Made by a program: the position numbers and the translations under genes. From assembly GCF_945956895.1 (NCBI RefSeq), contig NZ_CAMFJF010000003.1, forward strand, positions 62,001-126,000: a stretch of DNA of 64,000 nucleotides. Direction: 5' to 3'. Below are positions 33,823 through 45,256 of this stretch, one piece after another (position 1 is the first letter of the stretch; each line of letters opens with the position of its first letter). The notes beneath the pieces were generated by a model. The model saw only the letters and a program-made list of their open reading frames with translations, ran no database searches and was not told the DNA's origin. This stretch comes from an uncultured Allobosea sp. (GTDB lineage Bacteria; Pseudomonadota; Alphaproteobacteria; Rhizobiales; Beijerinckiaceae).

Positions 33823-33941
33823 AGCCCTCATCCTGAGGAGCAGCCGAAGGCTGCGTCTCGAAGGATGCTTCAGGAGGCTCGGGAGCGATCTGGAGCATCC
33901 TTCGAGACGCCGCTTCGCGGCTCCTCAGGATGAGGGCTGAG
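33823..33941. repeat. Palindromic pair, family A copy 3 (short loop)
   Basis: Left arm AGCCCTCATCCTGAGGAG with inner hairpin GCAGCC-GAA-GGCTGC; right arm with GCCGC-TTC-GCGGC, ending GGATGAGGGCTGAG. The arms are separated by about 10 bases after TTCAGGAGGC. It lies between the thioesterase and MarR genes. Confidence 0.92.
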
Positions 33942-33952
33942 TTTCGAATCCG

Positions 33953-34408
33953 TCAGCGCTCGCCGCGCGCGGCCCGGCGCAAAGCCCTGAGGTCGTCGCG
34001 GGTTTCGCGCCAGCGCTCCTCGCCGAAACCACCCTCGATCTTGTCCTGCGCCGCGCGCCAGTAGGGGATCGCGGCCTCGATCGCGGCCCTGCCCTTCTCG
34101 GTCACCGCATAGACCGAGGCGCGGCCACGGCACTCGACCGGCTCCACCAATCCTTCAGCCGCCAGAAGCTGGAGATTGCGCGTCAGCGAGGTCCGCTCCA
34201 GCGCAAAGCGTTCGGCCAGTTCCGTGACCGATTTCCACTGGCCGGTGCTGAGCGCAGAGAGCAGCACGAACTGCGTGATCTTGAGGCCGCTCGGGCGCAT
34301 CGCCTCGTCATAGGCCCGCGTCACCGCCCGCGCCGTCATGCGCACATGCAGCGCGACGCAGGAGCGGGCGATGGCGTCGAGGCACGGGTCGGGAGCGGGC
34401 GTCGTCAT
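33953..34408 (-). CDS. MarR family transcriptional regulator
   Basis: 151 aa with a winged helix: LSALSTGQWKSVTELAERFALERTSLTRNLQLL is the recognition region, followed by the wing VECRGRASVYAVTEKGRAAIE. It is a probable dimeric repressor responding to small ligands. Its target is unclear: the neighbouring thioesterase gene is co-directional downstream, separated by family A copy 3, and groES is divergent. Confidence 0.9.
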   Translation of the reverse strand: MTTPAPDPCLDAIARSCVALHVRMTARAVTRAYDEAMRPSGLKITQFVLLSALSTGQWKSVTELAERFALERTSLTRNLQLLAAEGLVEPVECRGRASVYAVTEKGRAAIEAAIPYWRAAQDKIEGGFGEERWRETRDDLRALRRAARGER

Positions 34409-34504
34409 TCCGCCATGTTAGCGTGTTCAAGCGCTGCTGCCAGCAGGCTTGAAGCGGCCTGCGACACCGCATCCGCCGACGTTCACTTTATCGCGGGGTG
34501 CTTC

Positions 34505-34535
34505 CTTGACTCTCCGTACCCCCACGCCTATCTCC
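34505..34535 (+). promoter_or_regulatory. groESL promoter, RpoH-type
   Basis: CTTGACT (from 34505) and CCTATCT (to 34533) are spaced so that TTGACT and TATCTC lie 17 bp apart. The CTTG...CCTAT pattern is that of alphaproteobacterial heat-shock sigma promoters. The CIRCE operator lies 12 bases downstream. Confidence 0.7.
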
Positions 34536-34546
34536 GCTGGCATCTG

Positions 34547-34573
34547 TTAGCACTCTCACTTGGTGACTGCTAA
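34547..34573 (+). promoter_or_regulatory. CIRCE operator (HrcA site)
   Basis: TTAGCACTC, nine bases, then GACTGCTAA. This matches the CIRCE consensus TTAGCACTC-N9-GAGTGCTAA with one mismatch. It marks HrcA repression of groESL. Confidence 0.93.
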
Positions 34574-34637
34574 CAGCCTCCCCCGGGAGCCCATCAGCGG
34601 CGCCCGAACCGAATAAGACCGAGAGGAAGACAGAACC

Positions 34638-34925
34638 ATGAAGTTCCGTCCGTTGCATGACCGCGTCGTGGTCCGCCGCCTTGACAGCGAAGAGAAGACC
34701 AAGGGCGGCATCATCATCCCCGAGACCGCCAAGGAAAAGCCCCAGGAGGGCGAGGTCATCGCCGTCGGCTCCGGCGCGCGTGACGAGGCCGGCAAGCTCG
34801 TCGCCCTCGACGTCAAGAAGGGCGACCGCGTCCTGTTCGGCAAGTGGTCGGGCACCGAGGTCAAGATCGATGGTCAGGACCTCCTGATCATGAAGGAATC
34901 CGACATCATGGGCGTCGTCGGCTGA
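34638..34925 (+). CDS. groES: Co-chaperonin GroES
   Basis: 95 aa, the standard length. [20 protein letters not shown] is the family start; the mobile loop that binds GroEL is [18 protein letters not shown]. It caps the GroEL ring during ATP-driven folding in the cytosol. It is the first gene of groESL, controlled by a CIRCE site and probably by RpoH. Many rhizobia have several groESL copies; this may or may not be the only one. Confidence 0.98.
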   Translation: MKFRPLHDRVVVRRLDSEEKTKGGIIIPETAKEKPQEGEVIAVGSGARDEAGKLVALDVKKGDRVLFGKWSGTEVKIDGQDLLIMKESDIMGVVG

Positions 34926-34928
34926 TAG

Positions 34929-36692
<1,764 letters not shown>

Positions 36693-36718
36693 TCCAGCCT
36701 CTCAGGCAATTTCCAGAG

Positions 36719-36746
36719 AAGGCCCGGCGCAAGCCGGGCCTTTTTC
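36719..36746 (+). terminator. Rho-independent terminator of groESL
   Basis: AGGCCCGGC-GCAA-GCCGGGCCT followed by TTTTT: a GC-rich perfect stem and a T run, the strongest terminator in the window. Confidence 0.93.
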
Positions 36747-36908
36747 GTTTCGACGGCGGCGCAATGCATTGGATGGCATGGTCGCGCCATGCGCTCGCGG
36801 CACCCCGCTGGGCTGCCATTGCCATGCCACCGCCATGTCTTCTCGCCTATAAAAGTGGCAAGCGCGCCGACTTCTGACGCGCCCAATGGCAATCATCGGG
36901 AGAGGCCC

Positions 36909-38018
36909 ATGACAACCTCCAAATTCCTCACCGGCGTCGCTTTCGCGGCCACGCTGCTCGCCTCACAGATCGCTCGCGCCGATATCACCATCGGCCTTGT
37001 CGCGCCGCTGACCGGCCCCGTCGCCGCCTATGGCGACCAGGTCAAGAACGGCGCTCAGACCGCCGTCGACGTGATCAACAAGAATGGCGGCGTGCTCGGC
37101 GAGAAGCTCGTGCTGAAGCTCGCCGACGATGCCGGCGACCCGAAGCAAGGCGTCTCCTCCGCCAATCTCCTGGTCGGAGAGAAGGTCAAGTTCGTGGTCG
37201 GGCCGGTGACCTCCGGCGTCGCCATGGCGGTCTCCGACGTGTTCGCCGAGAGCGGCGTGCTGATGGTGACGCCGACCGCGACCTCGCCGGCGCTGACGAC
37301 GCGCGGCCTCACCAATGTCTTCCGCACCTGCGGCCGCGACGACCAGCAGGCGGACATCGCCGCTGCTTATGTCCTGAAGAACCTGAAGGACAAGAAGATC
37401 GCGATCGTCCATGACAAGGGCACCTACGGCAAGGGCCTCGCCGACGCCTTCCAGAAGGGCATCAATGCCGGCGGGCTGAAAGAAGTGACGGCGCTGACCG
37501 TCAATCCCGGCGACAAGGACCTCTCGGCCGTGGTGACACGGCTCAAGGCCGCCAATGTCGAAGTGATCTATTTCGGCGGCTATCACCCCGAGGGCGGCCT
37601 GCTCGCGCGCCAACTCGCGGATGCCGGCGTCAAGGCGACGATCATCGGCGGCGAGGGCCTGTCCAACACCGAGTTCGCGGCGATCGGCGGCGACCATGCC
37701 ACCGGCACGCTGTTCACCAACGCGACCGACGCGCTGAAGAACCCCGACTCGGCCCAGGCCGTCGCGGCGCTGAAGGAGAAGGGCATTCCGCCGGAAGCCT
37801 TCACGCTCAACGCCTATGCCGCCGTCGAGGTGCTCAAGGCCGCGATCGAGAAGGCCGGCAAGCCGGGCGATGCCAATGGCGCCGGCAAGGCCCTGCAGTC
37901 CGGCATGCCGGTCAAGACCGCGATCGGCACGCTGACCTATGGCAAGACCGGCGACCTGAGCTCGCCGAGCTTCTCAATGTACAAATGGGACGCCGGCAAG
38001 ATCGTCGCCGCCCAGTGA
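36909..38018 (+). CDS. Branched-chain amino acid-type ABC substrate-binding protein (LivK-like)
   Basis: 369 aa from the ATG at 36909; the ORF track adds 40 unlikely residues. The signal peptide [24 protein letters not shown] is followed by [20 protein letters not shown], the LivK/LivJ start. It is a periplasmic type-1 binding protein for Leu/Ile/Val or similar solutes. No permease or ATPase genes are adjacent and it is closed by a strong terminator, so it acts with a transporter encoded elsewhere. Confidence 0.93.
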   Translation: MTTSKFLTGVAFAATLLASQIARADITIGLVAPLTGPVAAYGDQVKNGAQTAVDVINKNGGVLGEKLVLKLADDAGDPKQGVSSANLLVGEKVKFVVGPVTSGVAMAVSDVFAESGVLMVTPTATSPALTTRGLTNVFRTCGRDDQQADIAAAYVLKNLKDKKIAIVHDKGTYGKGLADAFQKGINAGGLKEVTALTVNPGDKDLSAVVTRLKAANVEVIYFGGYHPEGGLLARQLADAGVKATIIGGEGLSNTEFAAIGGDHATGTLFTNATDALKNPDSAQAVAALKEKGIPPEAFTLNAYAAVEVLKAAIEKAGKPGDANGAGKALQSGMPVKTAIGTLTYGKTGDLSSPSFSMYKWDAGKIVAAQ

Positions 38019-38046
38019 TCGGCTAAAGCCGACCCTTCCAGCTTTG

Positions 38047-38082
38047 CGCCCCGGACGAGCCCCGCTCGTCCGGGGCGTTTCG
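38047..38082 (+). terminator. Rho-independent terminator after livK-like gene
   Basis: CGCCCCGGACGAGC pairs perfectly with GCTCGTCCGGGGCG around a CCC loop, followed by TTTCGTTT. It starts 29 bases after the stop codon. Confidence 0.9.
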
Positions 38083-38121
38083 TTTCCGATGTGCCCTTTT
38101 GATCTTTCACGGAACCACGCC

Positions 38122-38214
38122 GTCATCCCGGGCTTGACCCGGGATCCATCGTAGAACGCACCGCCCTATGATGGATTCCGGATCGGCGCCGCTTCGCGGC
38201 TTGTCCGGAATGAC
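38122..38214. repeat. Palindromic pair, family D copy 2
   Basis: GTCATCCCGGGCTTGACCCG with GGGATCCATCGTAG, and the inverse ATGATGGATTCCGGATC with GCCGCTTCGCGGC, ending TTGTCCGGAATGAC. It sits between the livK-like gene and the ABC exporter gene. The remaining 150 bases up to 38364 show nothing clear. Confidence 0.88.
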
Positions 38215-38363
38215 ACGCGATTTCCGAGAGGGCGGAGCGTTTTCCAAGGCCTCTCCGCCGGATGACAATTTGCTCATCCTGGCGCGGCGCCATTGAAAGG
38301 CCACTCCCGCTGCGACATGGTCCGAATCGTGGCTTTCATCGTCTCCCGCCAGGATTCCCGTCT

Positions 38364-40457
38364 ATGCGCCTGTTGAGCATTCTCGTCGCCGTGCTGGCGG
38401 CTGCCACGCTGGTCTTTGGCCAGCAGGCCGGATCGGCCAATTTGATCGGCATGGGCGTCGTCGGCCTGCTGCTGGCGGCGGTCACCTTCCGCTCGCCGAG
38501 CCTGCCCTTCTTCCTGCGGATCTTCTCCGGCGTCTTCGCGATCGAATACCTGCTGTTCGGCGCGTCTGCGATCGCGGCGCAGCTCGGCTGGTGGCCTGAG
38601 ACGCTCGGCATCCCGCCAATCCCGACGAGCCTGCCGACCACGGTCGGCGTCTTCGCGATCCTGATCTACGCGATCTCCTTCGTGCCGGTGATCGCGCGCA
38701 TCGCGCGGCTGGCCTCGCCCTATTTCGAATCCGACGAGGTCACGACAGCTAATCTCTGGCCGATCGGTCCGTTCAAGATCCGGCTCGGCGTCCTGGCGGT
38801 TGCACTCTTCGTCTTCCTGATCGTCATCAACCAGCTTCAGGTCGGCATCTCGCTCAGGATCTCGTTCTTCAGCCGCGACATGTTCGATTCGCTGCAGAAC
38901 AAGGATGCGCCGACCTTCTGGTACCAGATCTTCTGGGTGTTCGTGCCCTGGGCGACGATCTGGGTCGTCTCGAACCTGATCGAGCTGTTTGCCAACTACA
39001 CGATCCTGATCCGCTGGCGGCAGTTCATGGCGAACGCCTACACGAAGACGTGGCTCGACCATGCGACGCATTACCGGATCGCGCTCGCCGGCAGTGTCGA
39101 CAACCCCGACCAGCGTATCGCCGAAGACACCCGCTCCTTCGTCAACCAGACCTATAACTTCGCGCTGCCCCTGCTCTCGCAGATCTCCACGCTGGTCTCG
39201 TTCTCGATCATCCTCTGGAACATCCCGGTCGCCTTCACCCTGCCGGGCACCTCCTTCGCCGTGCCCGGCTACATCTTCTGGGTGGCGTTCTTCTATGCGG
39301 CGGCGGCCACCTGGCTGACCCACCTGATCGGCCGGCCCCTGATCCGCCTCGAGTTCGAGCAGGAGAAGCGGGAGGCGAATTTCCGCTTTGCCCTGGCGCG
39401 CCTGCGCGAATATTCCGAGCAGATCGCGCTGATGGTCGGCGAACCGACGGAGCGCGCCCATCTCGCCCGGCGCTTCGGCGACATCGTCGAGAACTTCTAC
39501 CGCCTGGTCTGGCGCCGGCTGAAGCTCACGGCCTTCACCTTTTCCTACAACCAGGCCAGCGTGGTCGTCCCGACCATCATCCTGGCACCGTATTTCTTCG
39601 CCGGCACGATCACGCTCGGCGTCCTGCAGCAGGTATCGGGCGCCTTCGACCGGGTGCAGACGGCCCTGTCCTTCATCATCAACAGCTACTCCTCGATCGC
39701 CTCCTATCTCGCCTCGATCAACCGCCTGACCTCCTTCGAAGCCGCGATCGCCGATGCGCAGCACGGCGCGATCAGCGAGGAGGCCCTCGGCCGCGAGACC
39801 TCGCGCGACGAGAGCCTGCATATCCGCGACGCCACGCTCCTCCTGCCCAACGGCAAGCCGATCGTGAAGCTCGGCGCGCTCGATCTCGGCAGGACGCGCT
39901 CGACGCTGCTGATCGGCCCTTCCGGTTCGGGCAAGTCGACACTGTTCCGCGCCATCGCCGGCATCTGGCCCTTCGGCGATGGCAGGGTCGGGATTCCGGC
40001 CGGCGCCGAGATCATGCTGCTGCCGCAGCGCCCCTATCTGCCACAGGGCACGCTCAGGGCGGCGCTGGCCTACCCGGCCGAGGAAGGCGCCTATGACGAC
40101 GCCGAGACCCGCGCCGCGATGGACAAGGTCAAGCTCGGCCATCTCGCCGACAGGCTCGACGAGGTCGACCTGTGGGGGCAGCGGCTCTCGGGCGGCGAGC
40201 AGCAGCGGCTCGCCGTCGCACGCGCCCTCCTGAGCAAGCCGGACTGGCTCTTCCTGGACGAGGCGACCGCCTCGCTCGACGAGAAGCTGGAGGGCGAACT
40301 CTACGCGACGATCGATCGCGAGCTGCCGCAGGCCCACATCGTCTCGATCGGCCATCGCGCGACGTTGCGCACGATGCACGACGCCATCGTCACCATGGAG
40401 CCGAATGCCGACGGTACCTTCACGCCGACGCCGACGGCGAAAGTGCGGGCCGCCTGA
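38364..40457 (+). CDS. ABC transporter, fused permease-ATPase of SbmA/BacA-like (YddA) type
   Basis: 697 aa from the ATG at 38364. After extra N-terminal hydrophobic segments (to about residue 130), the SbmA/BacA-like membrane domain includes ISFFSRDMFDSLQNKD and VDNPDQRIAEDTRSFV. The C-terminal ATPase has Walker A IGPSGSGKSTL, signature LSGGEQQRLAVARAL and Walker B WLFLDEATASLDE. Homodimeric transporters of this kind move peptides or lipid-like molecules; BacA relatives matter in host-associated rhizobia. It is a single-gene unit followed by several hairpins. Substrate unknown. Confidence 0.9.
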   Translation: MRLLSILVAVLAAATLVFGQQAGSANLIGMGVVGLLLAAVTFRSPSLPFFLRIFSGVFAIEYLLFGASAIAAQLGWWPETLGIPPIPTSLPTTVGVFAILIYAISFVPVIARIARLASPYFESDEVTTANLWPIGPFKIRLGVLAVALFVFLIVINQLQVGISLRISFFSRDMFDSLQNKDAPTFWYQIFWVFVPWATIWVVSNLIELFANYTILIRWRQFMANAYTKTWLDHATHYRIALAGSVDNPDQRIAEDTRSFVNQTYNFALPLLSQISTLVSFSIILWNIPVAFTLPGTSFAVPGYIFWVAFFYAAAATWLTHLIGRPLIRLEFEQEKREANFRFALARLREYSEQIALMVGEPTERAHLARRFGDIVENFYRLVWRRLKLTAFTFSYNQASVVVPTIILAPYFFAGTITLGVLQQVSGAFDRVQTALSFIINSYSSIASYLASINRLTSFEAAIADAQHGAISEEALGRETSRDESLHIRDATLLLPNGKPIVKLGALDLGRTRSTLLIGPSGSGKSTLFRAIAGIWPFGDGRVGIPAGAEIMLLPQRPYLPQGTLRAALAYPAEEGAYDDAETRAAMDKVKLGHLADRLDEVDLWGQRLSGGEQQRLAVARALLSKPDWLFLDEATASLDEKLEGELYATIDRELPQAHIVSIGHRATLRTMHDAIVTMEPNADGTFTPTPTAKVRAA

Positions 40458-40466
40458 GACGGCCCG

Positions 40467-40498
40467 CACCAGCTTCTCCGTTCGGGGGAGCTGGTGCA
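40467..40498 (+). terminator. Hairpin after ABC exporter gene
   Basis: GCACCAGCTTCTCC can pair with GGGGGAGCTGGTGC (two G-U pairs) around GTTC, ten bases after the stop codon. Confidence 0.6.
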
Positions 40499-40537
40499 TC
40501 AGGCATCGCGGATACGAAGGACATCGCCGCCAAAATG

Positions 40538-40563
40538 AAAAGGGTCGCTCGCGCGACCCTTTT
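40538..40563. terminator. Bidirectional terminator between convergent genes
   Basis: AAAAGGGTCGC-TCGC-GCGACCCTTTT, with A and T runs on either side. It suits termination of the ABC gene and of the convergent META-domain gene. Confidence 0.8.
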
Positions 40564-40616
40564 CTCATTCGTCTCTTGCATGACATCCTCCCCTCGAAGG
40601 GAAGGACTGGCGTCCG

Positions 40617-41105
40617 TCAGAGCGAGCGGCTGAGCGTCACTTCGCCAGCCCCGCCCTTCAGGACGAGACGGCCGCTGACGAGATCCCATTTGCTCGTCGC
40701 GCGCAGCGCCAACAGGAATGCCTTCTCGAACTCGAGCATGCCCTTGTCGCAGCTGCGCTTGGTCAGCGCGATCGGGCCGACCGCGAAGCCCTGCTGGCGC
40801 AGCGGATAGGCCGCGGCCGAAAACGTATTGCAGCCGCCGAAGCCTGTGCCGCGCAGATTCATATCGACCATGAGGGTCGCGCGACGATCCTGGACGGGCT
40901 TGCCGTTCAGCGCCACGACGCTCCAGCTCGCACCGAGCGGGAAAGTTTTTTCCTGCTGCGAGATCGGCGTGCCCATCGCCTGATACTGCTCGCGCGTCGG
41001 CTGGCCTTCCTTGCCGCCGCGGCGCTGGGCAACGGCTTCGCTCGAAGCCAGCATCGGCACGGCCAGGCTCGCAAGAACGGCCGCAAGGCCAAGGCGTCGG
41101 ATCAT
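40617..41105 (-). CDS. META (HslJ-like) domain protein, exported
   Basis: 162 aa from the ATG at 41105. MIRRLGLAAVLASLAVPMLASSEAVAQ is a signal peptide. The META domain covers about residues 55-160, with GASWSVVALNGKPV, GTGFGGCNTFSAAA and AVGPIALTKRSCDKGMLEFE. The GGCN...F and T-K-x-x-C pattern is the family hallmark. META proteins are envelope or periplasmic proteins linked to stress or antibiotic tolerance, with no enzymatic role known. It lies downstream of hisG on the same strand but is separated by about 130 bases. Confidence 0.87.
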   Translation of the reverse strand: MIRRLGLAAVLASLAVPMLASSEAVAQRRGGKEGQPTREQYQAMGTPISQQEKTFPLGASWSVVALNGKPVQDRRATLMVDMNLRGTGFGGCNTFSAAAYPLRQQGFAVGPIALTKRSCDKGMLEFEKAFLLALRATSKWDLVSGRLVLKGGAGEVTLSRSL

Positions 41106-41237
41106 GATCGTCTTACCTGCATTCACTCGCACGGCAGCGCGCCGGGCTGCCAAACCGGTTAACGCCTAGAATCCAATTCGTTCAGGATCAAGGCTGAACC
41201 GCAACTGGTCCCGTCATTCCGATGCTGCCATGCAACA

Positions 41238-42224
41238 TCAGATGCGTGCGTTCAAGCGCTCCAGCAAGCGGTTCGCGCGGCGGAAGACATAAGCCGGGGC
41301 GCTGACGGTGACATCATCGGCGCCGAGCCCGTCGAGATGCTCGACCAGCGCGAAGACGGCCTTGTCCGGGCAATGCAGCGTCAATGGCGCGCCAGCAGCC
41401 GGCAGGCCGAACGGCATGCGCGCGCCGAAGCGCTTTTCCAGCACCGCCAGCGCGTCCGCCGCGAGATCGAGCCGGGCCCGGACCTCACGGATCGTGCGCC
41501 CTTCTTCCTCCGCCGCGATGCGCGACAGGATGGTCTTGGCCGCCGCCTTCGCCCGCTCGCCCCAGGGCGCCCGCATCGAGGCAACGAGATTGGCCTCGGA
41601 GGCCAGCATCACGCCGTCGTCGAGCACCTTCAGCGCGTTGGCGGATAGCGTCGCGCCGGTCGTGGTAATGTCGACCACGATCTCGGCCGTGCCGGCGGCA
41701 GGAGCCCCCTCGGTCGCGCCGAGGCTTTCGACGATGCGGTAATCGGCAAGGCCGTGCTGCGCGAAGAAGCGGCGGGTCAGGTTTACGTATTTGGTGGCGA
41801 CGCGCAGCTTCTTGCCGTGGCGCGCCCGCATCGCCGAGGCGACGTCGTCGAGATCGGCCATGCTACGCACGTCGATCCAGGCCTGCGGCACGGCGACGAC
41901 GACATTGGCGTGGCCGAAGCCAAGCGGGGTCAGCATCTCGACCGCCGCATCGGCATCCGAGAGCTGCTCACGAACCAGGTCCTCGCCGGTGATGCCGATA
42001 TGGGCGGCGCCGGACGAAAGCTGCGCCACGATCTCGGAGGCCGAGAGGAAGGCGACTTCCGCCCCGTCGACGCCGGCGATGGCGCCGCGATAGTCGCGCT
42101 CGCCGCGCGACTTGACGAATTTCAGGCCCGCCCGACCGAAGAAGGCGGTGGCGTTCTCCTGGAGGCGGCCCTTGGAGGGGACGGCGAGGACGAGCGGAGC
42201 GTCGTTATCCGGCATCTGGCTCAT
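41238..42224 (-). CDS. hisG: ATP phosphoribosyltransferase catalytic subunit
   Basis: 328 aa, the somewhat long form seen in rhizobia. [14 protein letters not shown] is the conserved start, and [21 protein letters not shown] is the PRPP-binding region. It condenses ATP with PRPP in the first step of histidine synthesis. It needs HisZ, whose gene overlaps its start by four bases (ATGA). The C-terminal 100 residues (from about 225) are an added domain in this lineage. Confidence 0.95.
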   Translation of the reverse strand: MSQMPDNDAPLVLAVPSKGRLQENATAFFGRAGLKFVKSRGERDYRGAIAGVDGAEVAFLSASEIVAQLSSGAAHIGITGEDLVREQLSDADAAVEMLTPLGFGHANVVVAVPQAWIDVRSMADLDDVASAMRARHGKKLRVATKYVNLTRRFFAQHGLADYRIVESLGATEGAPAAGTAEIVVDITTTGATLSANALKVLDDGVMLASEANLVASMRAPWGERAKAAAKTILSRIAAEEEGRTIREVRARLDLAADALAVLEKRFGARMPFGLPAAGAPLTLHCPDKAVFALVEHLDGLGADDVTVSAPAYVFRRANRLLERLNARI

Positions 42225-43333
42225 GCGGCGTCTCCCGTCAGGCGGTCGAGCCAGAGCGAGGCGCCGACAGCAGGGATCGGCCGGCTCGCGCCGAGACGTC
42301 CGAGCACGTTGTCGTAGCGCCCGCCGCCGGCAACGGGCTTGCCGTCGCCGCGGGCCTTGTCGTGAAGCTCGAAGATGAAGCCGGTATAGTAGTCGAGATT
42401 GCGGGCGAAGCCGGCCGCGAAGCGGATGGCGCCGATATCGACGCCGCGCGCCGCGAGGAAGCCGGTGCGCTCGTCGAAGGCGTCGAGCTGGCGGCCGATA
42501 TCGAGCGAAGCCTGGTCGGCAAGCGCGCGCAGCGAGGCCGAAGCCGCATCGGGATCGCCGGAGACGGCGAGCACCTGCGCCAGCAGCGCCTTGACGTCGC
42601 TATTGACCGGGTTCTCGCGTTCGGCGGCGCGCGCCAGGAAGCGCTCGGCGATATCGGCGGCGGAGCGCCCGCCGACGGTCGAGATGCCGGCGATCGAGAG
42701 CACGTCCTCGACGAAAGCCCGGGCGGCCTTGGGGTCCTGCCCCTCGAGCGCCTTGAGCAAGCCGGCATGAGCGGCTTCGCCATCGGCAGCTGGGGGATCG
42801 AGCGCGTCGACAGCGTCTGTCCCCTTGCCTTGCACCACGGCGCGGACCAGGCGGCGGCGCGCGCCCTGCGGCACGGCAAGCCCATCAAGCAGCGCGCCGA
42901 GAACGGCGACATCGCCCATAACGATGCGCGGCTCGGCCAGGCCGAGCATGGCCGCGGCCTCGATGGTCAGCGCCATGACCTCGGCATCGGCGGCGGTGAA
43001 ATCGTCGCGACCGAAGGATTCAATACCCGCTTGCAGGAACTCGCCGGGCTCACTGGCCCGCATGCGGAAGACCGGGCCGGCATAGGCATAGGCCGCCGGT
43101 TCGGTCGAGCCTGAGGCGATGTGATCGAGCGCGACGGGGATGGTGTATTCGGGGCGCAGGCACCAGTCGCGGCCATCGGCATCCTGCGTCATGAAGATGC
43201 GGCGGCGGATATCCTCGCCGGAAAGATCGAGAAAGACATCGGCCGGCTGCAGGATCGCCGGCTCGGCATGGGCATACCCCTCGCCGGCGAAGAGCGCGAT
43301 CACGGTCTCGATGCTGGCACGGCTTGCGGGCAC
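42221..43333 (-). CDS. hisZ: ATP phosphoribosyltransferase regulatory subunit
   Basis: 370 aa, a HisS-like protein without the anticodon-binding domain. [27 protein letters not shown] and [13 protein letters not shown] are the paralogous motifs. It allosterically activates the HisG enzyme. It overlaps hisG by four bases and lies downstream of hisS, but about 260 bases of repeats separate hisS and hisZ. Confidence 0.95.
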   Translation of the reverse strand: MPASRASIETVIALFAGEGYAHAEPAILQPADVFLDLSGEDIRRRIFMTQDADGRDWCLRPEYTIPVALDHIASGSTEPAAYAYAGPVFRMRASEPGEFLQAGIESFGRDDFTAADAEVMALTIEAAAMLGLAEPRIVMGDVAVLGALLDGLAVPQGARRRLVRAVVQGKGTDAVDALDPPAADGEAAHAGLLKALEGQDPKAARAFVEDVLSIAGISTVGGRSAADIAERFLARAAERENPVNSDVKALLAQVLAVSGDPDAASASLRALADQASLDIGRQLDAFDERTGFLAARGVDIGAIRFAAGFARNLDYYTGFIFELHDKARGDGKPVAGGGRYDNVLGRLGASRPIPAVGASLWLDRLTGDAA

Positions 43334-43373
43334 GGCTCGTCCTGTCCTGTTGCGAGCGCCGCGCCGGATATCA

Positions 43374-43419
43374 GCATCGGATTGCTCCGAAAAGGGAACG
43401 CCACTTTTCGGTCCGATGC
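43374..43419. repeat. Palindromic repeat, family H copy 2
   Basis: GCATCGGATTGCTCCGAAAA and CCACTTTTCGGTCCGATGC, the same element as at 1883-1928 but with a mutated centre (GGGAACG). It lies just upstream of hisZ. Confidence 0.85.
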
Positions 43420-43492
43420 TCTAGCAGCGACGCCGCGAATTTTCGAGGGATTTGAGGGAAATGGGTGAACGGGAATCGAAGGGCGCCGCTAT

Positions 43493-43586
43493 CGTCATGG
43501 TCGAGCCTGTCTCGACCATCCACGTCTTCACCGGGCAGAGGCCACACTCAAGACGTGGATGCTCGCCACAGGGGCGAGCATGACGG
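43493..43586. repeat. Palindromic pair, family F copy 2 (inverted)
   Basis: CGTCATGGTCGAGCCTGTCT, ACCATCCACGTCTT, then AAGACGTGGATGCTCGCC ending GCGAGCATGACGG. It is the reverse orientation of copies at 14871 and 61835. It ends 10 bases before the hisS 3' end. Confidence 0.9.
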
Positions 43587-43595
43587 AAGCGCCCT

Positions 43596-45170
43596 TTACG
43601 AATGTCGCGCCAGCACCCGCTTCACGCCCTCAACCAGGTCCGCGACCGGCACGGCGAACTGGGCCTCGGCCTGCTTGGCCTTGTGCTCGGCGGAATCCTT
43701 GACGTCGCGGCTGGCGGCGGCGAGCTCGGCGCCGAGGATCAGGTCCTTGATCACGACCGTGCCGGCTTCGCGCTCGGACGAGCCCTGAATGATCGCGCAG
43801 ATCGCACCGCGTCGGTCGGCATATTTCATCTGGGCGTTGAAGCCGGAGGCGCCGAGATAGAGGTCCGCCCGCAGCAGCGGCTTGCCGTCCACATCCTTGG
43901 CCTGACGCAGCGCCGAGACCATTGCCTGATAGCCCGGCATGAACTCAGGCGACTTGTTATCCATCGCGGTGACGACGACGAGGGGCAATTCGTTCCGGCT
44001 GTCGACGATCGGCGATTTCACTGCCTTCAGCGCCGAAAAGAGCCGCGAGACACCGATGGAGAAGCCAGTCGCCGGCACCGGCTCGGGCCGGAAGCGACCG
44101 ACGAGGCCGTCATAGCGCCCGCCGCCCGCGACCGAGCCGAAGCGCACGACCTGCCCATCATCATTGGTGACCGGGAAGGTCAATTCCACCTCGTAGACCG
44201 GGCCGGTATAGTATTCGAGGCCGCGGACGATCGAGGGGTCGATGATGATGCGACCGAGATAGCCGGCCGCCGTGATCAGCTCGCGGATCTGCTCCAGTTC
44301 CGCGATGCCGGCCTGACCATTCTCGGCGCCTTCGACAAGGCCGCGCAGATCGGCAAGTGCCACGGCCGAGAGCCTGGCGGAACCTTCGCTGTCCTGAGCA
44401 TTCGTCTTGCCCAGCTCTGCGAGCTTCTGGCCGAGTTCGAGATAGCGCAGGATGCGGTCGGATTGAGCATCGGACAACCCAGCGCCCTTGGTGAAATCGC
44501 CGCTCTCGTCCTTGCGGCCTTCACCGAGGAGCTTGCGGACTTCCTCCAGCGGGAACTTGTCGGCCTTGTCGATCGCCCTGAGCACGGTGAGGCGCGCGGC
44601 GGGGTCGATCCCGGCCGCATCCATCACGCCGTCGAGCACCTTGCGGTTGTTGACCTTCACGACGTAGTCGCCGCGCTTGATGCCGAGCTTCTCCATCGTG
44701 TCAGCGGCGAGCATGCAGATCTCGGCATCGCCCGCGACGGTGCCGCTGCCGACGATATCGGCATCGAACTGCATGAACTGGCGGAAGCGCCCTGGCCCCG
44801 GCTTCTCGTTGCGGAAGACGTAGCCGACGCGATAGCTGCGATAGGGCTTCGGCAGCGCATCGAAATTCTCGGCGACATAGCGGGCGAGCGGCGCCGTCAG
44901 GTCATAGCGCAGCGAGAGCCACTGCTCGTCATCGTCCTGGAAGGAAAAGACGCCCTCGTTCGGCCGGTCCTGATCCGGCAGGAACTTGCCGAGCGCGTCG
45001 GTGTACTCGACGAAGGGCGTCTCGACGGGATCGAAGCCATAGACCGAGAAGCTCTCGCGGATGACGGAGAGCATGCGCTCGGTCGCGGCGACATCGGCCG
45101 GGCCGCGATCGACGAAGCCGCGCGGCTGGCGGGCCTTCAGCTTAGCAGGGGCGGTCTTGTCGGCGGACAT
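43596..45170 (-). CDS. hisS: Histidyl-tRNA synthetase
   Basis: 524 aa from the ATG at 45170. Class II motifs are clear: motif 2 in [21 protein letters not shown], the HisA motif [12 protein letters not shown], and the HisB/motif 3 region [12 protein letters not shown]. The C-terminal anticodon-binding domain starts near residue 405. It charges tRNA-His in the cytosol. Placement before hisZ-hisG is common in this order of bacteria. Confidence 0.96.
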   Translation of the reverse strand: MSADKTAPAKLKARQPRGFVDRGPADVAATERMLSVIRESFSVYGFDPVETPFVEYTDALGKFLPDQDRPNEGVFSFQDDDEQWLSLRYDLTAPLARYVAENFDALPKPYRSYRVGYVFRNEKPGPGRFRQFMQFDADIVGSGTVAGDAEICMLAADTMEKLGIKRGDYVVKVNNRKVLDGVMDAAGIDPAARLTVLRAIDKADKFPLEEVRKLLGEGRKDESGDFTKGAGLSDAQSDRILRYLELGQKLAELGKTNAQDSEGSARLSAVALADLRGLVEGAENGQAGIAELEQIRELITAAGYLGRIIIDPSIVRGLEYYTGPVYEVELTFPVTNDDGQVVRFGSVAGGGRYDGLVGRFRPEPVPATGFSIGVSRLFSALKAVKSPIVDSRNELPLVVVTAMDNKSPEFMPGYQAMVSALRQAKDVDGKPLLRADLYLGASGFNAQMKYADRRGAICAIIQGSSEREAGTVVIKDLILGAELAAASRDVKDSAEHKAKQAEAQFAVPVADLVEGVKRVLARHS

Positions 45171-45256
45171 GGCGTGCGGAACTCGAATTGGGGGCGTGCG
45201 GTACAAAACGTACGAGGCGGGTTAGACCGCCGCGACGCAGGGGGCAAGTCACGGGG

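Noticed and set aside
33725-33898. N-terminal extension of the thioesterase ORF
   Set aside because: The extra residues translate a family A repeat arm; the ATG at 33724 has a proper ribosome-binding site.
38364-40457. Naming the ABC exporter bacA
   Set aside because: BacA/SbmA itself lacks a fused ATPase; this protein has one and belongs to the YddA-like branch, so the symbol would mislead.
38274-40586. 770-aa minus-strand ORF
   Set aside because: It is the complementary frame of the SbmA/BacA-like ABC gene and rich in Arg, Asp and Gln without domains.
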